A DNA stretch of 64,000 nt from Mesorhizobium sp. dw_380 (GTDB lineage Bacteria > Pseudomonadota > Alphaproteobacteria > Rhizobiales > Rhizobiaceae), in NCBI RefSeq assembly GCF_018588885.1, contig NZ_JAFFIW010000009.1, positions 1 to 64,000 of the forward strand. Direction: 5' to 3'. Of this stretch, positions 44,534-55,582 are shown in pieces. Within the stretch, counting starts at the first letter, position 1; the number at the start of each line of letters is the position of its first letter. The notes under the pieces were generated by a model, which did no database searches, was not told the DNA's origin, and worked only from the letters and a program-made list of their open reading frames with translations. Made by a program: the position numbers and the translations under genes.

Positions 44534-44888
44534 GCGCATTACCCTCCCCCTGCGTGGGGAGGGCATAGTGATATCGGAAAGAGGTCATTCTTGTCGCGGT
44601 CGACGCCGGCATAAAATCAAGCATTTGTTGTCAGCAGACGTGCGCGAGGTCTGAGACAAGGGAAATCGAACGCGGCACCGTTATCTCCCGCTGGCCTTGA
44701 AAGCCACGTCCGGCTCCTCCACCTAATACGCAATAAGCGCACAACTTTCCGAATGAGGAAGCGCCGGCAGATGAGTCTGCTCGCCACCAGCAATTCAACA
44801 GCGCATCGCGATGCTGACCATCGTTTTGGCCGGCAGCGTTAACAACAGAGCGTTTTCCTCTTCGTTGTCAGACGAAGGGAGATACACA
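44534..44888. other. Intergenic region between metY and fdh
   Basis: 355 bp. Near the left end CCCTCCCC (44542-44549) and GGGGAGGG (44556-44563) form a hairpin of the mesorhizobial repeat type and may end metY. The remainder must hold the fdh promoter; I see no clear -35/-10 pair and no credible gene. Confidence 0.6.
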
Positions 44889-46094
44889 ATGGCAAAGGTC
44901 GTTTGCGTCCTCTATGACGATCCGGTCGACGGTTATCCGACAAAATATGCGCGGGACGGCCTGCCAAAGCTCGACCGCTATCCCGGCGGCCAGACACTTC
45001 CCACGCCGAAGGCCATCAACTTTGAACCGGGGATCCTGCTCGGCAGCGTGTCCGGCGAACTGGGTCTCCGAAAATTTCTCGAAAGCGCGGGCCACAGCCT
45101 GGTGGTGACCTCGGACAAAGACGGTCCCGCCAGCATTTTTGAACGCGAACTCGTTGACGCCGAAATCGTGATCTCGCAGCCGTTCTGGCCGGCATATCTG
45201 ACCGAAGAACGAATAGCCAAGGCAAGCAGACTGAAGCTTGCGATCACCGCCGGCATCGGATCCGATCATGTCGATCTTCAGGCCGCCATGGACCGCGGCA
45301 TCACGGTCGCCGAGGTGACTTACTGCAATTCGATCAGCGTGTCCGAGCATGTGGTCATGATGATCCTGGGGCTCGTGCGCAACTACATCCCGTCCTACCA
45401 GTGGGTCGTGAAAGGCGGCTGGAATATCGCCGACTGCGTCGCACGCTCCTACGATATCGAGGGAATGCAGATCGGAACCGTCGGTGCCGGCCGGATCGGC
45501 AGCGCGGTGTTGCGCCGGCTGAAGCCGTTCGACGTCAAGTTGCACTACACCGATCGCCACCGCCTGCCTGAGGCGGTCGAGAAAGAGCTTGGCGTCACCT
45601 TCCACAAGGACCCCGCATCCATGGTCGGCGTCTGCGACGTGGTGACGATCAATGCGCCTCTGCATCCGGAGACGGAAAACCTCTTTGACGAGACGATGAT
45701 CGCCAGGATGAAACGCGGCGCCTATCTGGTGAACACGGCGCGCGGCAAGATCTGCAATCGTGACGCCATCGCCCGCGCGCTGGAGAGTGGCCAACTCGCT
45801 GGCTATGCCGGCGACGTCTGGTTCCCGCAGCCGGCTCCCAAGGATCATCCGTGGCGATCGATGCCGCATCACGGCATGACGCCGCACATTTCAGGATCGT
45901 CGCTCTCCGCCCAGGCGCGCTACGCCGCCGGCACCCGCGAGATTCTGGAGTGCTGGTTCGAAGGCAGGTCAATCCGCGAGGAGTATCTGATCGTCGACGG
46001 CGGCAAGCTCGCCGGCGCCGGCGCGCATTCCTACAGCGCGGGAGACGCCACTCGCGGTTCGGAAGAGGCGGTACGCTTCACGCGGCGAATATGA
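44889..46094 (+). CDS. fdh: NAD+-dependent formate dehydrogenase (single subunit)
   Basis: 401-aa cytoplasmic D-2-hydroxyacid dehydrogenase-type enzyme that oxidises formate to CO2 with NAD+, without metals. Counterparts of the Pseudomonas sp. 101 catalytic residues are all present, shifted by one: Ile123, Asn147, Asp222 (NAD+ preference), Arg285 (TARGK), Gln314 (FPQPAPKDH) and His333 (TPHISG). The C-terminal SAGDATRGSEEA segment is specific to this enzyme class. AGGGAG precedes ATG 44889. No Mo-type formate dehydrogenase gene is close. It may remove formate from one-carbon or oxalate metabolism. Confidence 0.96.
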   Translation: MAKVVCVLYDDPVDGYPTKYARDGLPKLDRYPGGQTLPTPKAINFEPGILLGSVSGELGLRKFLESAGHSLVVTSDKDGPASIFERELVDAEIVISQPFWPAYLTEERIAKASRLKLAITAGIGSDHVDLQAAMDRGITVAEVTYCNSISVSEHVVMMILGLVRNYIPSYQWVVKGGWNIADCVARSYDIEGMQIGTVGAGRIGSAVLRRLKPFDVKLHYTDRHRLPEAVEKELGVTFHKDPASMVGVCDVVTINAPLHPETENLFDETMIARMKRGAYLVNTARGKICNRDAIARALESGQLAGYAGDVWFPQPAPKDHPWRSMPHHGMTPHISGSSLSAQARYAAGTREILECWFEGRSIREEYLIVDGGKLAGAGAHSYSAGDATRGSEEAVRFTRRI

Positions 46095-46240
46095 TCTACA
46101 ACACGACACATCGAAGTGCGTTCCGAACGCCACAGATTGCTAGTCCAGAGCCCCCGGAAATCGATCCGTTTTTCGGGGACATGCGCTTGACGACCCTCTC
46201 CACAAAGGGCGAGGGTAAGCCCGCTACAACGGAGCCTTTC

Positions 46241-46591
46241 ATGAGCGCAGCGACTTTCCTTTCCGTCGACGCCAACGGCGTCGACGCCGAGCCTGGCGCG
46301 CCGGCGCCGGATCGCCTGATCTCGGGCGATCCGAAATTCCGCACCTGGAATGTCGAGGAGCGGGACGGCGGCCTCTATGCCGGCATCTGGGAATCTTCTC
46401 CCGGCAAGTGGCGCACCGTCTATGATGAATGGGAATTCTGCCACATCCTGTCCGGCGTCTCGGTGATCACGGAGGACGGTGGCGAGGCGCGCACGGTCAA
46501 AGCAGGCGACAGTTTCGTGCTGAGACCGGGCTTCAAGGGAAGCTGGGAAGTGCTTGAAACGACCCGCAAGGAGTATGTGATCAAACTCTGA
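46241..46591 (+). CDS. Cupin_3 (DUF861) domain protein
   Basis: 116-aa cupin of the DUF861 type: YAGIWESSPGKWRTVYDEWEF, HILSGVSVITEDGGE and AGDSFVLRPGFKGSWEV. The W-x-V-x-E-x-x-KEYVI end is typical; DUF861 also includes ureidoglycine aminohydrolase-related proteins. ATG 46241 has GGAG 6 nt upstream; the frame is open further upstream but overlaps fdh in another frame. A 146-bp gap separates it from fdh, so linkage with formate oxidation is uncertain. Confidence 0.85.
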   Translation: MSAATFLSVDANGVDAEPGAPAPDRLISGDPKFRTWNVEERDGGLYAGIWESSPGKWRTVYDEWEFCHILSGVSVITEDGGEARTVKAGDSFVLRPGFKGSWEVLETTRKEYVIKL

Positions 46592-46646
46592 TCACTTCGC
46601 CGCGCGCACCCTTATGAAAACAGTCTCATCGCAGGCTCGCGATCGT

Positions 46647-47897
46647 TCAGAAGCCGACGGCGAGCCTTTCCAGCCCATGGAAGTGGTAAGTGTCGCGGAA
46701 GCGTGGCTCCTCCGCAAGATGAAGTTGCGGCTGCCGTTCGAACAAAGTCTTCAGCGACACCTGCAATTCGAGCCGGGCCAGCGGCGCGCCGATACAGAAA
46801 TGAATGCCGGCGCCGAAGGACACGTTCTTCTGGTCAGTCCGGTCCGGCCGGAAAGCTTGTGGTTCGGCAAAGGCGCGCGGATCATGATTGGCCATGCCGA
46901 GCAGCAACCCGATCGTCTGACCCGGCTGCACGACGATGCCGGGCGCAATCTCGATCTCCTGATAGGCGTAGCGGGTGAACATGTGAAGCGGTGCGTCGAA
47001 GCGCAGGCATTCCTCGACCGTTGCCGCCGTCGCCTCCGGTGAGGTGAAGAAGCGGCGCGGATCGCCGCCTTGCGCCAGGATCGAGCGCACCGCATTGCCG
47101 GTCTGGTGCACGGTCGCTTCATGGCCGGCATTGAGCAGCAGGATGGCCGAGGACACCATTTCGTCCTCCGACAGCCTCTCACCGCCCTCCTGTGCCGAAA
47201 TCAGCAGCGACAGCAGGTCGTCGCCGGGGTTCTTGCGCCGCTCGGTGACGTAGCCGCGCAGGAAATCGGCAAATTCGCCCGCGGCGCGGTTGGCCGTCTC
47301 CTCGGTTTCGCGGGTGCGGCCATGGATATACATGGCGACCATCTGATGCGACCAGTCGAGCAGTTGCGGCCCCATCTCGACCGGCACGCCGAGCATTTCG
47401 GCAATGATGGTGATCGGCAGGGGAGAGGCGAAGGCGGGCAAAAGGTCAACGGGTCCATTCGCCTCAAAACGGTCGATCAGCTCGTTGGCGAGCGCTTCGA
47501 CACGTGGCCGCAGCCGTTCGACCTGGCGTGAGACGAAGGCGCGGTTGACCAGCGTCCTCAACCGCGTGTGCACCGGTGGCTCGAGCTCCAGCATGGAATT
47601 GGCTTCGATGCCGTCGAACGCCTTGAGATGGCTTCGATCCTCGCCCATGCCGCGACTGTCGGGAATGCCGGCTGGGTTCTGGCGGCCGAAGCGGCGGTCG
47701 CGCAGCAACCGGTTGACGACATCGAAGCCGCCAAAGCACCAGAAGCCGAATTCCTCCCAGAAGAAGGCATTCGATACGCTGTGCAGGAATGCATAGGCCT
47801 CGTAGGGGTTCAGGAAGAAAGCCGGCTCGTGCGGGTCGAGCCTCAGCTGGCGAGTGGCTGGATCAAGGGTGAGATAAGGGAGCGTCAAATTGGTCAT
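46647..47897 (-). CDS. Cytochrome P450
   Basis: 416-aa soluble bacterial P450. The heme-binding segment is FGAGIHFCIGAPLARLEL with ligand Cys368; ExxR is at Glu296-Arg299. The I-helix reads NAGHEATVHQ (256-265): the usual acid-alcohol pair Glu-Thr is Glu260-Ala261, so the conserved Thr is Ala, as in P450eryF. No ferredoxin or ferredoxin reductase gene is adjacent. It is convergent with the cupin gene and divergent from the FAD oxidoreductase. The substrate is unknown. Confidence 0.92.
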   Translation of the reverse strand: MTNLTLPYLTLDPATRQLRLDPHEPAFFLNPYEAYAFLHSVSNAFFWEEFGFWCFGGFDVVNRLLRDRRFGRQNPAGIPDSRGMGEDRSHLKAFDGIEANSMLELEPPVHTRLRTLVNRAFVSRQVERLRPRVEALANELIDRFEANGPVDLLPAFASPLPITIIAEMLGVPVEMGPQLLDWSHQMVAMYIHGRTRETEETANRAAGEFADFLRGYVTERRKNPGDDLLSLLISAQEGGERLSEDEMVSSAILLLNAGHEATVHQTGNAVRSILAQGGDPRRFFTSPEATAATVEECLRFDAPLHMFTRYAYQEIEIAPGIVVQPGQTIGLLLGMANHDPRAFAEPQAFRPDRTDQKNVSFGAGIHFCIGAPLARLELQVSLKTLFERQPQLHLAEEPRFRDTYHFHGLERLAVGF

Positions 47898-48001
47898 GTC
47901 TGACCCATAGCGCGGCTTGCCAGCCTTATTCCAGACCGTATGTTGGCGCGCGGCGGCCCATGAATTGAGCCAGCCAATGCGGCTGCGGAAGGTCTGAACG
48001 G

Positions 48002-49105
48002 ATGAATGTGATCGTCGTCGGCGCGGGTATTGCCGGTCTCTCCACGGCGTGGTCGCTGGTCAAGGCGGGTCACCGCGTTTCTATCGTCGAGCAGGGACCT
48101 ATCCCCAATCCGCTGGCCGCGTCAGGCGACCATCACCGCATCATCCGCCGCGCCTATCGCGCCGGAACCGGTTACGGCAAGCTGATCACCGAAGCCTATC
48201 AGGCTTGGGACGAGATGTGGGCCGATCTCGGCGAGAGCCACCTCGACTCGCGTGGATTTGTCTGCATCTCGCGCGAGCCTGGCGACGAGGCCGAGGAATA
48301 CCGCGAGGGCCTGGAAGAGGGGAATTTTCCTTTCGAATTGCTCGATCCGGACGCAGCCGTGAAACGCTGGCCATTTCTTGAAGCTGGCTCGTTCCGCTAT
48401 GCCTATTTTTCGACCGAGGGCGGCGCGCTGCATTGCCGCAAGATCGCCTCCGGGCTGGCCAAGTGGCTGCGCGCCAATGGCGCCAATGTCTACGAACACA
48501 GCAAAGTGACGGAAGTCGATGCCGAGACGGGCCATATCGTGCTCGAAAGTGGTGAGGCGATGCAGGCCGACCGCATTGTCGTCACCGCCGGCGCCTGGGT
48601 TCTGAAACTGTTTCCGGAACTGGGCGGCGAGCTGAAGACATATCGAACCGCTCTTGCCTATGTCGAGCCGCCGGCTGATTTGAAGGCGGCGTGGGATGCG
48701 TCGCCTGTCGTCCTGGATATCGGCGGCGCCGTCGACGGCTATGTGATCCCGCCTTCCGGCGGTGCCGGCATGAAATTCGGCTCGGGCCTGCACAGGGTAC
48801 CAACCAGCGACGCCGACTGGAACCGTGACCCGGTGCCGGGCGAAGGCGAGGCGATCCGCAACCTGTTTTCACCGCCGATTGCCCGGATCGAGGAGTACAG
48901 GGTGACCGAGGTCGTCACGTGTGCCTACACCTTCACCGCCGACGAGAAATTCATGGCGCATGAAAAGGGAAAATGCCTTGTTGTCTCGGCCTGCTCCGGC
49001 CATGGCTACAAGTTCGGCGCGGCGGTCGGCAGGCGTGTTGCGGCCGCAATCGGCGATGGCGACGTGGCCGGCCTGAAGCGATGGTTGCGGGCCGAGGTGG
49101 CTTGA
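48002..49105 (+). CDS. FAD-dependent oxidoreductase, DAO/sarcosine-oxidase type
   Basis: 367 aa. The FAD-binding motif is VIVVGAGIAGLSTAWSLVKAG (written in two parts: VIVVGAGIAGLS, TAWSLVKAG) at the N-terminus. DHHRIIRRAYR and later CAYTFTADEKF with CSGHGYKFGAAVGRRVA are typical of monomeric sarcosine oxidase/N-methyltryptophan oxidase relatives. MSOX-type covalent flavin Cys corresponds to Cys in VVTCAYT. It probably oxidises a secondary or N-methyl amine. It is divergent from the P450. Confidence 0.88.
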   Translation: MNVIVVGAGIAGLSTAWSLVKAGHRVSIVEQGPIPNPLAASGDHHRIIRRAYRAGTGYGKLITEAYQAWDEMWADLGESHLDSRGFVCISREPGDEAEEYREGLEEGNFPFELLDPDAAVKRWPFLEAGSFRYAYFSTEGGALHCRKIASGLAKWLRANGANVYEHSKVTEVDAETGHIVLESGEAMQADRIVVTAGAWVLKLFPELGGELKTYRTALAYVEPPADLKAAWDASPVVLDIGGAVDGYVIPPSGGAGMKFGSGLHRVPTSDADWNRDPVPGEGEAIRNLFSPPIARIEEYRVTEVVTCAYTFTADEKFMAHEKGKCLVVSACSGHGYKFGAAVGRRVAAAIGDGDVAGLKRWLRAEVA

Positions 49106-49117
49106 ATGCCACTTAAA

Positions 49118-49708
49118 TTAGTCCTGGCAGTGCCTGGGAATATGCACCCGCCGCCAGCCGGATGAACCTTCGTGGACCAGCACGCGCCGGGCGACGGTCT
49201 GGTATGACGCGGGTACATCGATGATGCGCCTTTGCTCCGACTGCACCAGCACTTCCTCGGCGATCTGGTCGTATTGCGCCGGGATGACGACACGGCGCGT
49301 GCGCTCCGGCTGGATCACCACCGTGTCGGCGACGCGTTCATAGCGCGCCTTGTGCCAGACCTTGCACAGCACCTTGCGGCCATGGATGACGCGCCATTCC
49401 CAGGAATAGCCGCCGTCATCGACCTGGACCGTATGGTAGACGGTGCGGGTGATGGCCGGCACGATCTCGTAGGTCACCTGCGCCGGAACCGTCAACACCA
49501 CGCGTTCGCGCGTGCCATAGATGGGCGGTGTGTAGTCGACCTGCTGGCCGGGCGGGCTGGCCATCACGTCCTCATAGACCGTGTCGTAGACATCAGCCGT
49601 GCGGACCGGCTCATAGCATTCGACGGCGCGGCCGCCGGCCGCCGTTTGCGAAATCGTTCCAAGCACGGCCAGCCCGGCAATGGTGAAGCATGCGGTTTTC
49701 CCGGACAT
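49118..49708 (-). CDS. Exported protein with repeated beta motif
   Basis: 196 aa with a Sec signal peptide (TACFTIAGLAVLGTISQTAAG) and no catalytic motif. The mature part repeats a unit of about 20 residues that looks like 'R-V-V-x-V-P-A-x-Y-x-x-V-x-x-x-V-L-V': VVIPAQYDQIAEEVLVQSEQ, then IIDVPASYQTVARRVLVHEG, with earlier copies in RERVVLTVPAQVTYEIVPA and ARYERVADTVVIQPERTR. ATG 49708 has GGGGGAG directly upstream. It may be an adhesin-like or envelope protein; the function is unknown. Confidence 0.7.
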   Translation of the reverse strand: MSGKTACFTIAGLAVLGTISQTAAGGRAVECYEPVRTADVYDTVYEDVMASPPGQQVDYTPPIYGTRERVVLTVPAQVTYEIVPAITRTVYHTVQVDDGGYSWEWRVIHGRKVLCKVWHKARYERVADTVVIQPERTRRVVIPAQYDQIAEEVLVQSEQRRIIDVPASYQTVARRVLVHEGSSGWRRVHIPRHCQD

Positions 49709-50048
49709 GACACTCCCCCTGTTGAACCGCAAACACAAGTTCAACGTTGGATTGTAGGGGAAGCGGATGCGGAGAAAAGCGGTTTCGGCGCATTTCGTTA
49801 AGTGACGCGGTTAAGAAAATGCTACGCTGCGGGATCGGGCCGTTCCGCTTCAGGCTGGCGGGATTGCTGGGCTGCTGCGAATCCTGGCCATAAAGCTTGA
49901 TTCGACTTACCCAGATGGCTAGGACGGGGCAGCCTTGCACAAGGATGAGCCGGCATCCTATCTACACAATAACGATCCAGAACCGATTCTGCCCTAATCT
50001 GCCAGCATTCCCGGCGCCGGAATCCCACCGCGAGATAAGAGATACCTA
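49709..50048. other. Divergent upstream region of clpP
   Basis: 340 bp between the exported-protein gene and clpP. CTTGCAC (49934-49940) and CCTATCT (49957-49963) are spaced like a heat-shock sigma-32 promoter, though the match is loose. No gene was recognised. Confidence 0.35.
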
Positions 50049-50678
50049 ATGAAGAACCCCGTCGAAACCTACATGAACCTCGTTCCGATGGTGGTCGAAC
50101 AGACCAATCGCGGCGAGCGGGCCTACGACATTTTCTCGCGCCTCCTCAAGGAGCGCATCATTTTCATCACCGGTCCGGTCGAGGACGGCATGGCGACGCT
50201 GGTCTGCGCGCAGCTTCTGTTCCTCGAAGCCGAGAACCCGAAGAAGGAAATCAACCTCTACATCAATTCGCCGGGTGGTGTCGTCACCTCCGGCATGGCG
50301 ATCTACGACACCATGCAGTTCATCAAGCCGGCCGTCTCGACGCTCTGCATCGGTCAGGCGGCTTCGATGGGCTCGCTGCTGCTGACCGCCGGCCATAAGG
50401 ACATGCGCTTCGCCACGCCGAATGCTCGCATCATGGTTCACCAGCCTTCCGGTGGCTTCCAGGGCCAGGCGTCCGACATCGAGCGCCACGCCCAGGACAT
50501 CATCAAGCTGAAGCGTCGCCTCAACGAGGTCTACGTCAAGCACACCGGCAAGAGCTACGAAGAGATCGAGAAGACGCTCGACCGCGACCATTTCATGACA
50601 GCCGACGAAGCCAGGGATTTCGGCCTCATCGACAAGGTCATTTCGTCGCGCGAGGCGGCTGAAGTAGCTGCGGCATAA
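50049..50678 (+). CDS. clpP: ATP-dependent Clp protease proteolytic subunit
   Basis: 209-aa serine peptidase, forms the ClpP tetradecamer that works with ClpX. Catalytic Ser106 ([11 protein letters not shown]), His131 ([10 protein letters not shown]) and Asp180 (LDRDHFM) are present. The N-terminal [20 protein letters not shown] is the short propeptide of the alphaproteobacterial main ClpP. clpX follows after about 290 bp, a usual pairing. Confidence 0.98.
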   Translation: MKNPVETYMNLVPMVVEQTNRGERAYDIFSRLLKERIIFITGPVEDGMATLVCAQLLFLEAENPKKEINLYINSPGGVVTSGMAIYDTMQFIKPAVSTLCIGQAASMGSLLLTAGHKDMRFATPNARIMVHQPSGGFQGQASDIERHAQDIIKLKRRLNEVYVKHTGKSYEEIEKTLDRDHFMTADEARDFGLIDKVISSREAAEVAAA

Positions 50679-50973
50679 GGGCTTGTTGGCAGTTGGATGG
50701 CGCCATCACGCGCTTTTGGCGCGTCTTGCGGCATTTCGGCCACAATTGGCTGTTCCCTCGAGGGTCGAGATTGCCTACGTTAAGGCTATGTTGATTTTCG
50801 ACGGCTTAGCTTTGCGTGGGGAAGCTGCGAATCATTGCCACGTTTTCTGATTTGTGTTTCGTACGGAATACGTTGCGGGAGCCGGAAGACTGGCGGCGGC
50901 GGATTCCCGCGATAAATAGAGTATGCGCCCTTTCAGCCAGACCATCGGCGGGCGGCCATGAAAGGACATGAAA

Positions 50974-52248
50974 ATGAGCAAGGTCGGCAACAACAGCGGT
51001 GATTCCAAGAACACGCTTTATTGCTCGTTTTGCGGCAAGAGCCAGCACGAGGTGCGCAAGCTGATTGCCGGCCCAACGGTCTTCATCTGCGACGAATGCG
51101 TCGAGCTGTGCATGGACATCATCCGCGAGGAGAACAAGACCTCGATGGTGAAGTCGCGCGAGGGCGTGCCGACCCCGCAGGAGATCCTCAAGGTTCTCGA
51201 CGACTACGTCATCGGCCAGCCCTATGCCAAGCGCGTGCTGTCGGTCGCGGTCCACAACCACTACAAGCGCCTCGCGCATGCCGGCAAGAACAACGATGTC
51301 GAACTGGCCAAGTCCAATATCCTTTTGATCGGCCCGACCGGTTGCGGCAAGACGCTGCTGGCGCAGACGCTCGCCCGCATTATCGACGTGCCCTTCACCA
51401 TGGCGGATGCCACGACGCTGACCGAAGCCGGCTATGTCGGCGAGGATGTCGAGAACATCATCCTGAAGCTGTTGCAGTCGGCCGATTACAATGTCGAGCG
51501 CGCCCAGCGCGGCATCGTCTACATCGACGAGATCGACAAGATTTCGCGCAAGTCCGACAACCCCTCGATCACCCGCGACGTGTCGGGTGAGGGCGTGCAG
51601 CAGGCGCTTTTGAAGATCATGGAAGGCACGGTCGCCTCCGTGCCCCCGCAGGGCGGCAGGAAGCATCCGCAGCAGGAGTTCCTGCAGGTCGACACCGCCA
51701 ACATCCTGTTCATCTGCGGCGGCGCCTTCGCCGGGCTGGACAAGATCATCTCGGATCGCGGCAGAAAAACCTCGATCGGCTTCGGCGCCATCGTCGCTTC
51801 GCCGGAGGATCGCCGCACCGGTGATGTTTTCCGCCTGGTCGAGCCCGAGGATCTGTTGAAATTCGGCCTCATTCCGGAGTTTGTCGGCCGTCTGCCGGTT
51901 CTGGCGACGCTGGAGGACCTTGACGAGCCGGCGCTGATCCAGATCCTGACCGAGCCGAAGAACGCGCTGGTCAAGCAGTATCAGCGGCTGTTCGAGATGG
52001 AGAATGTCGACCTGACCTTCCACGAGAACGCCCTGTCGGCTATCGCCAAGCGCGCCATCGAGCGCAAGACCGGCGCGCGCGGCCTGCGCTCGATCATGGA
52101 AGCGATCCTGCTCGACACCATGTTTGAACTTCCGGCGCTGGAAGGCGTACGCGAAGTGGTGATTTCGGAGGAAGTGGTGACCGGCAGTGCCCGGCCGCTC
52201 TACATCTATTCCGAACAGAAGGAAAAGAAGGGCAACGTCAGCGCCTGA
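50974..52248 (+). CDS. clpX: ATP-dependent Clp protease ATP-binding subunit ClpX
   Basis: 424-aa AAA+ unfoldase. The N-terminal zinc-binding domain has Cys17, Cys20, Cys39 and Cys42 ([18 protein letters not shown]). The ATPase core has GPTGCGKT, the Walker B YIDEIDKI, and the sensor-2 arginine [13 protein letters not shown] 50974 (MSKVGNN) is preferred because AAAGGAC lies about 8 nt upstream; the in-frame ATG at 50968 is too close. It ends in a strong hairpin. Partner of ClpP in cell-cycle and regulated proteolysis. Confidence 0.98.
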   Translation: MSKVGNNSGDSKNTLYCSFCGKSQHEVRKLIAGPTVFICDECVELCMDIIREENKTSMVKSREGVPTPQEILKVLDDYVIGQPYAKRVLSVAVHNHYKRLAHAGKNNDVELAKSNILLIGPTGCGKTLLAQTLARIIDVPFTMADATTLTEAGYVGEDVENIILKLLQSADYNVERAQRGIVYIDEIDKISRKSDNPSITRDVSGEGVQQALLKIMEGTVASVPPQGGRKHPQQEFLQVDTANILFICGGAFAGLDKIISDRGRKTSIGFGAIVASPEDRRTGDVFRLVEPEDLLKFGLIPEFVGRLPVLATLEDLDEPALIQILTEPKNALVKQYQRLFEMENVDLTFHENALSAIAKRAIERKTGARGLRSIMEAILLDTMFELPALEGVREVVISEEVVTGSARPLYIYSEQKEKKGNVSA

Positions 52249-52276
52249 TATGGCACTTCGCCCTATATTTTTGTGG

Positions 52277-52301
52277 AACGGCGCCGTTGCGGCGCCGTTT
52301 T
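52277..52301 (+). terminator. Terminator of clpX
   Basis: AACGGCGCC (52277-52285) pairs with GGCGCCGTT (52291-52299) around GTTGC, then TT. It lies 29 bp after the stop. Confidence 0.8.
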
Positions 52302-52521
52302 GCTGTGAGGGGCAGGCGACCTTTGCGATGGATTGGATTGCGGACGATGTTAACTCTTGATCTTTGCCCCGCCTGCATCCACCTAACACGAGAAGGCCGA
52401 GGTGCCCGATTTCTGTGCTGTAAAACTCCCGTCACAAACGGTGGTAGGCGGAACGATCCCCGGTCGTTAATATGAGATTCGCGGTTGGCCGATTGGCGGC
52501 CGCGACATGAAAGGTTGGACA

Positions 52522-54931
<2,410 letters not shown>

Positions 54932-54933
<2 letters not shown>

Positions 54934-55032
54934 AGCGCCGCGCGTCCACTTGGACGCGCAAAGGACGCTCTAACGCTCTAGACTTGCGCATGGTCCTTTC
55001 CGAAAACCGACTGCGGTTTTCGGGGCCATGCG
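54932..55032. repeat. Rhizobial intergenic repeats after lon
   Basis: Two common elements. 54932-54971 has outer arms AGAGCG/CGCTCT and inner GCGCGTCC/GGACGCGC. 54987-55032 has outer CGCATGG/CCATGCG and inner CGAAAACCG/CGGTTTTCG. The first begins within the lon stop codon region. Confidence 0.7.
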
Positions 55033-55065
55033 TTAGCATTCGCTAAAGTTGCAACGCACAAACAG

Positions 55066-55092
55066 AAAGCCGGGCCTCGCGCCCGGCTTTTT
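55066..55092 (+). terminator. Terminator of lon
   Basis: AAAGCCGGGC (55066-55075) pairs with GCCCGGCTTT (55081-55090) around CTCGC, then TT. It sits between lon and hupB. Confidence 0.8.
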
Positions 55093-55232
55093 CATGTTAA
55101 AAACCCCGGATTTCCGGGCTTTTTTCCACTTTTCTTGGGCATTGCGACTTGGTTGCGGCAACGCTTCTTTCTAAAGTCCGTCTCCTGCCGGATGAGTCGT
55201 AAGTTCCGGTGTTCTCATGGAAGGGAATTTTT

Positions 55233-55505
55233 ATGAACAAGAACGAACTGGTGTCCGCTGTCGCCGACGCCGCGAGCATTTCGAAGGGTGACGCGCAGTC
55301 GGCGGTCGATGCGGTGTTTTCCGTCATCACCGGCGAACTGAAGAAGGGCGGCGATGTCCGGCTTGTCGGCTTTGGCAATTTCACCGTGTCAAAGCGTGCG
55401 GCTTCGACCGGCCGCAACCCGCAGACCGGCGCCGAAGTCCAGATCCCGGCACGCACCGTGCCGAAGTTCTCGGCCGGCAAGGGCCTCAAGGACGCAGTCA
55501 ACTAA
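55233..55505 (+). CDS. hupB: HU-family DNA-binding protein
   Basis: 90-aa nucleoid protein. The full HU fold is present: MNKNELVSAVADAASISKGD, then GFGNFTVSKRAASTGRNPQT with the intercalating Pro in GRNPQTGAEV, and the C-terminal FSAGKGLKDAVN. ATG 55233 has AAGGGAA 5-7 nt upstream; a GTG at 55209 would add eight residues and is not the family start. The lon-hupB order is shared with enterobacteria. Confidence 0.97.
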   Translation: MNKNELVSAVADAASISKGDAQSAVDAVFSVITGELKKGGDVRLVGFGNFTVSKRAASTGRNPQTGAEVQIPARTVPKFSAGKGLKDAVN

Positions 55506-55532
55506 GCGCGTTTTTTCTTTTTCAGAGACCAG

Positions 55533-55563
55533 AAAAGCCGGGCCCGCCCGGCTTTTCTTTTTT
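55533..55563 (+). terminator. Bidirectional terminator of hupB
   Basis: AAAAGCCGGGC (55533-55543) and GCCCGGCTTTT (55546-55556), then CTTTTTT. The loop is short, so the top of the stem must open. It may serve the convergent aldo/keto reductase gene too. Confidence 0.75.
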
Positions 55564-55582
55564 CGGACCCAACGCCGGGACA

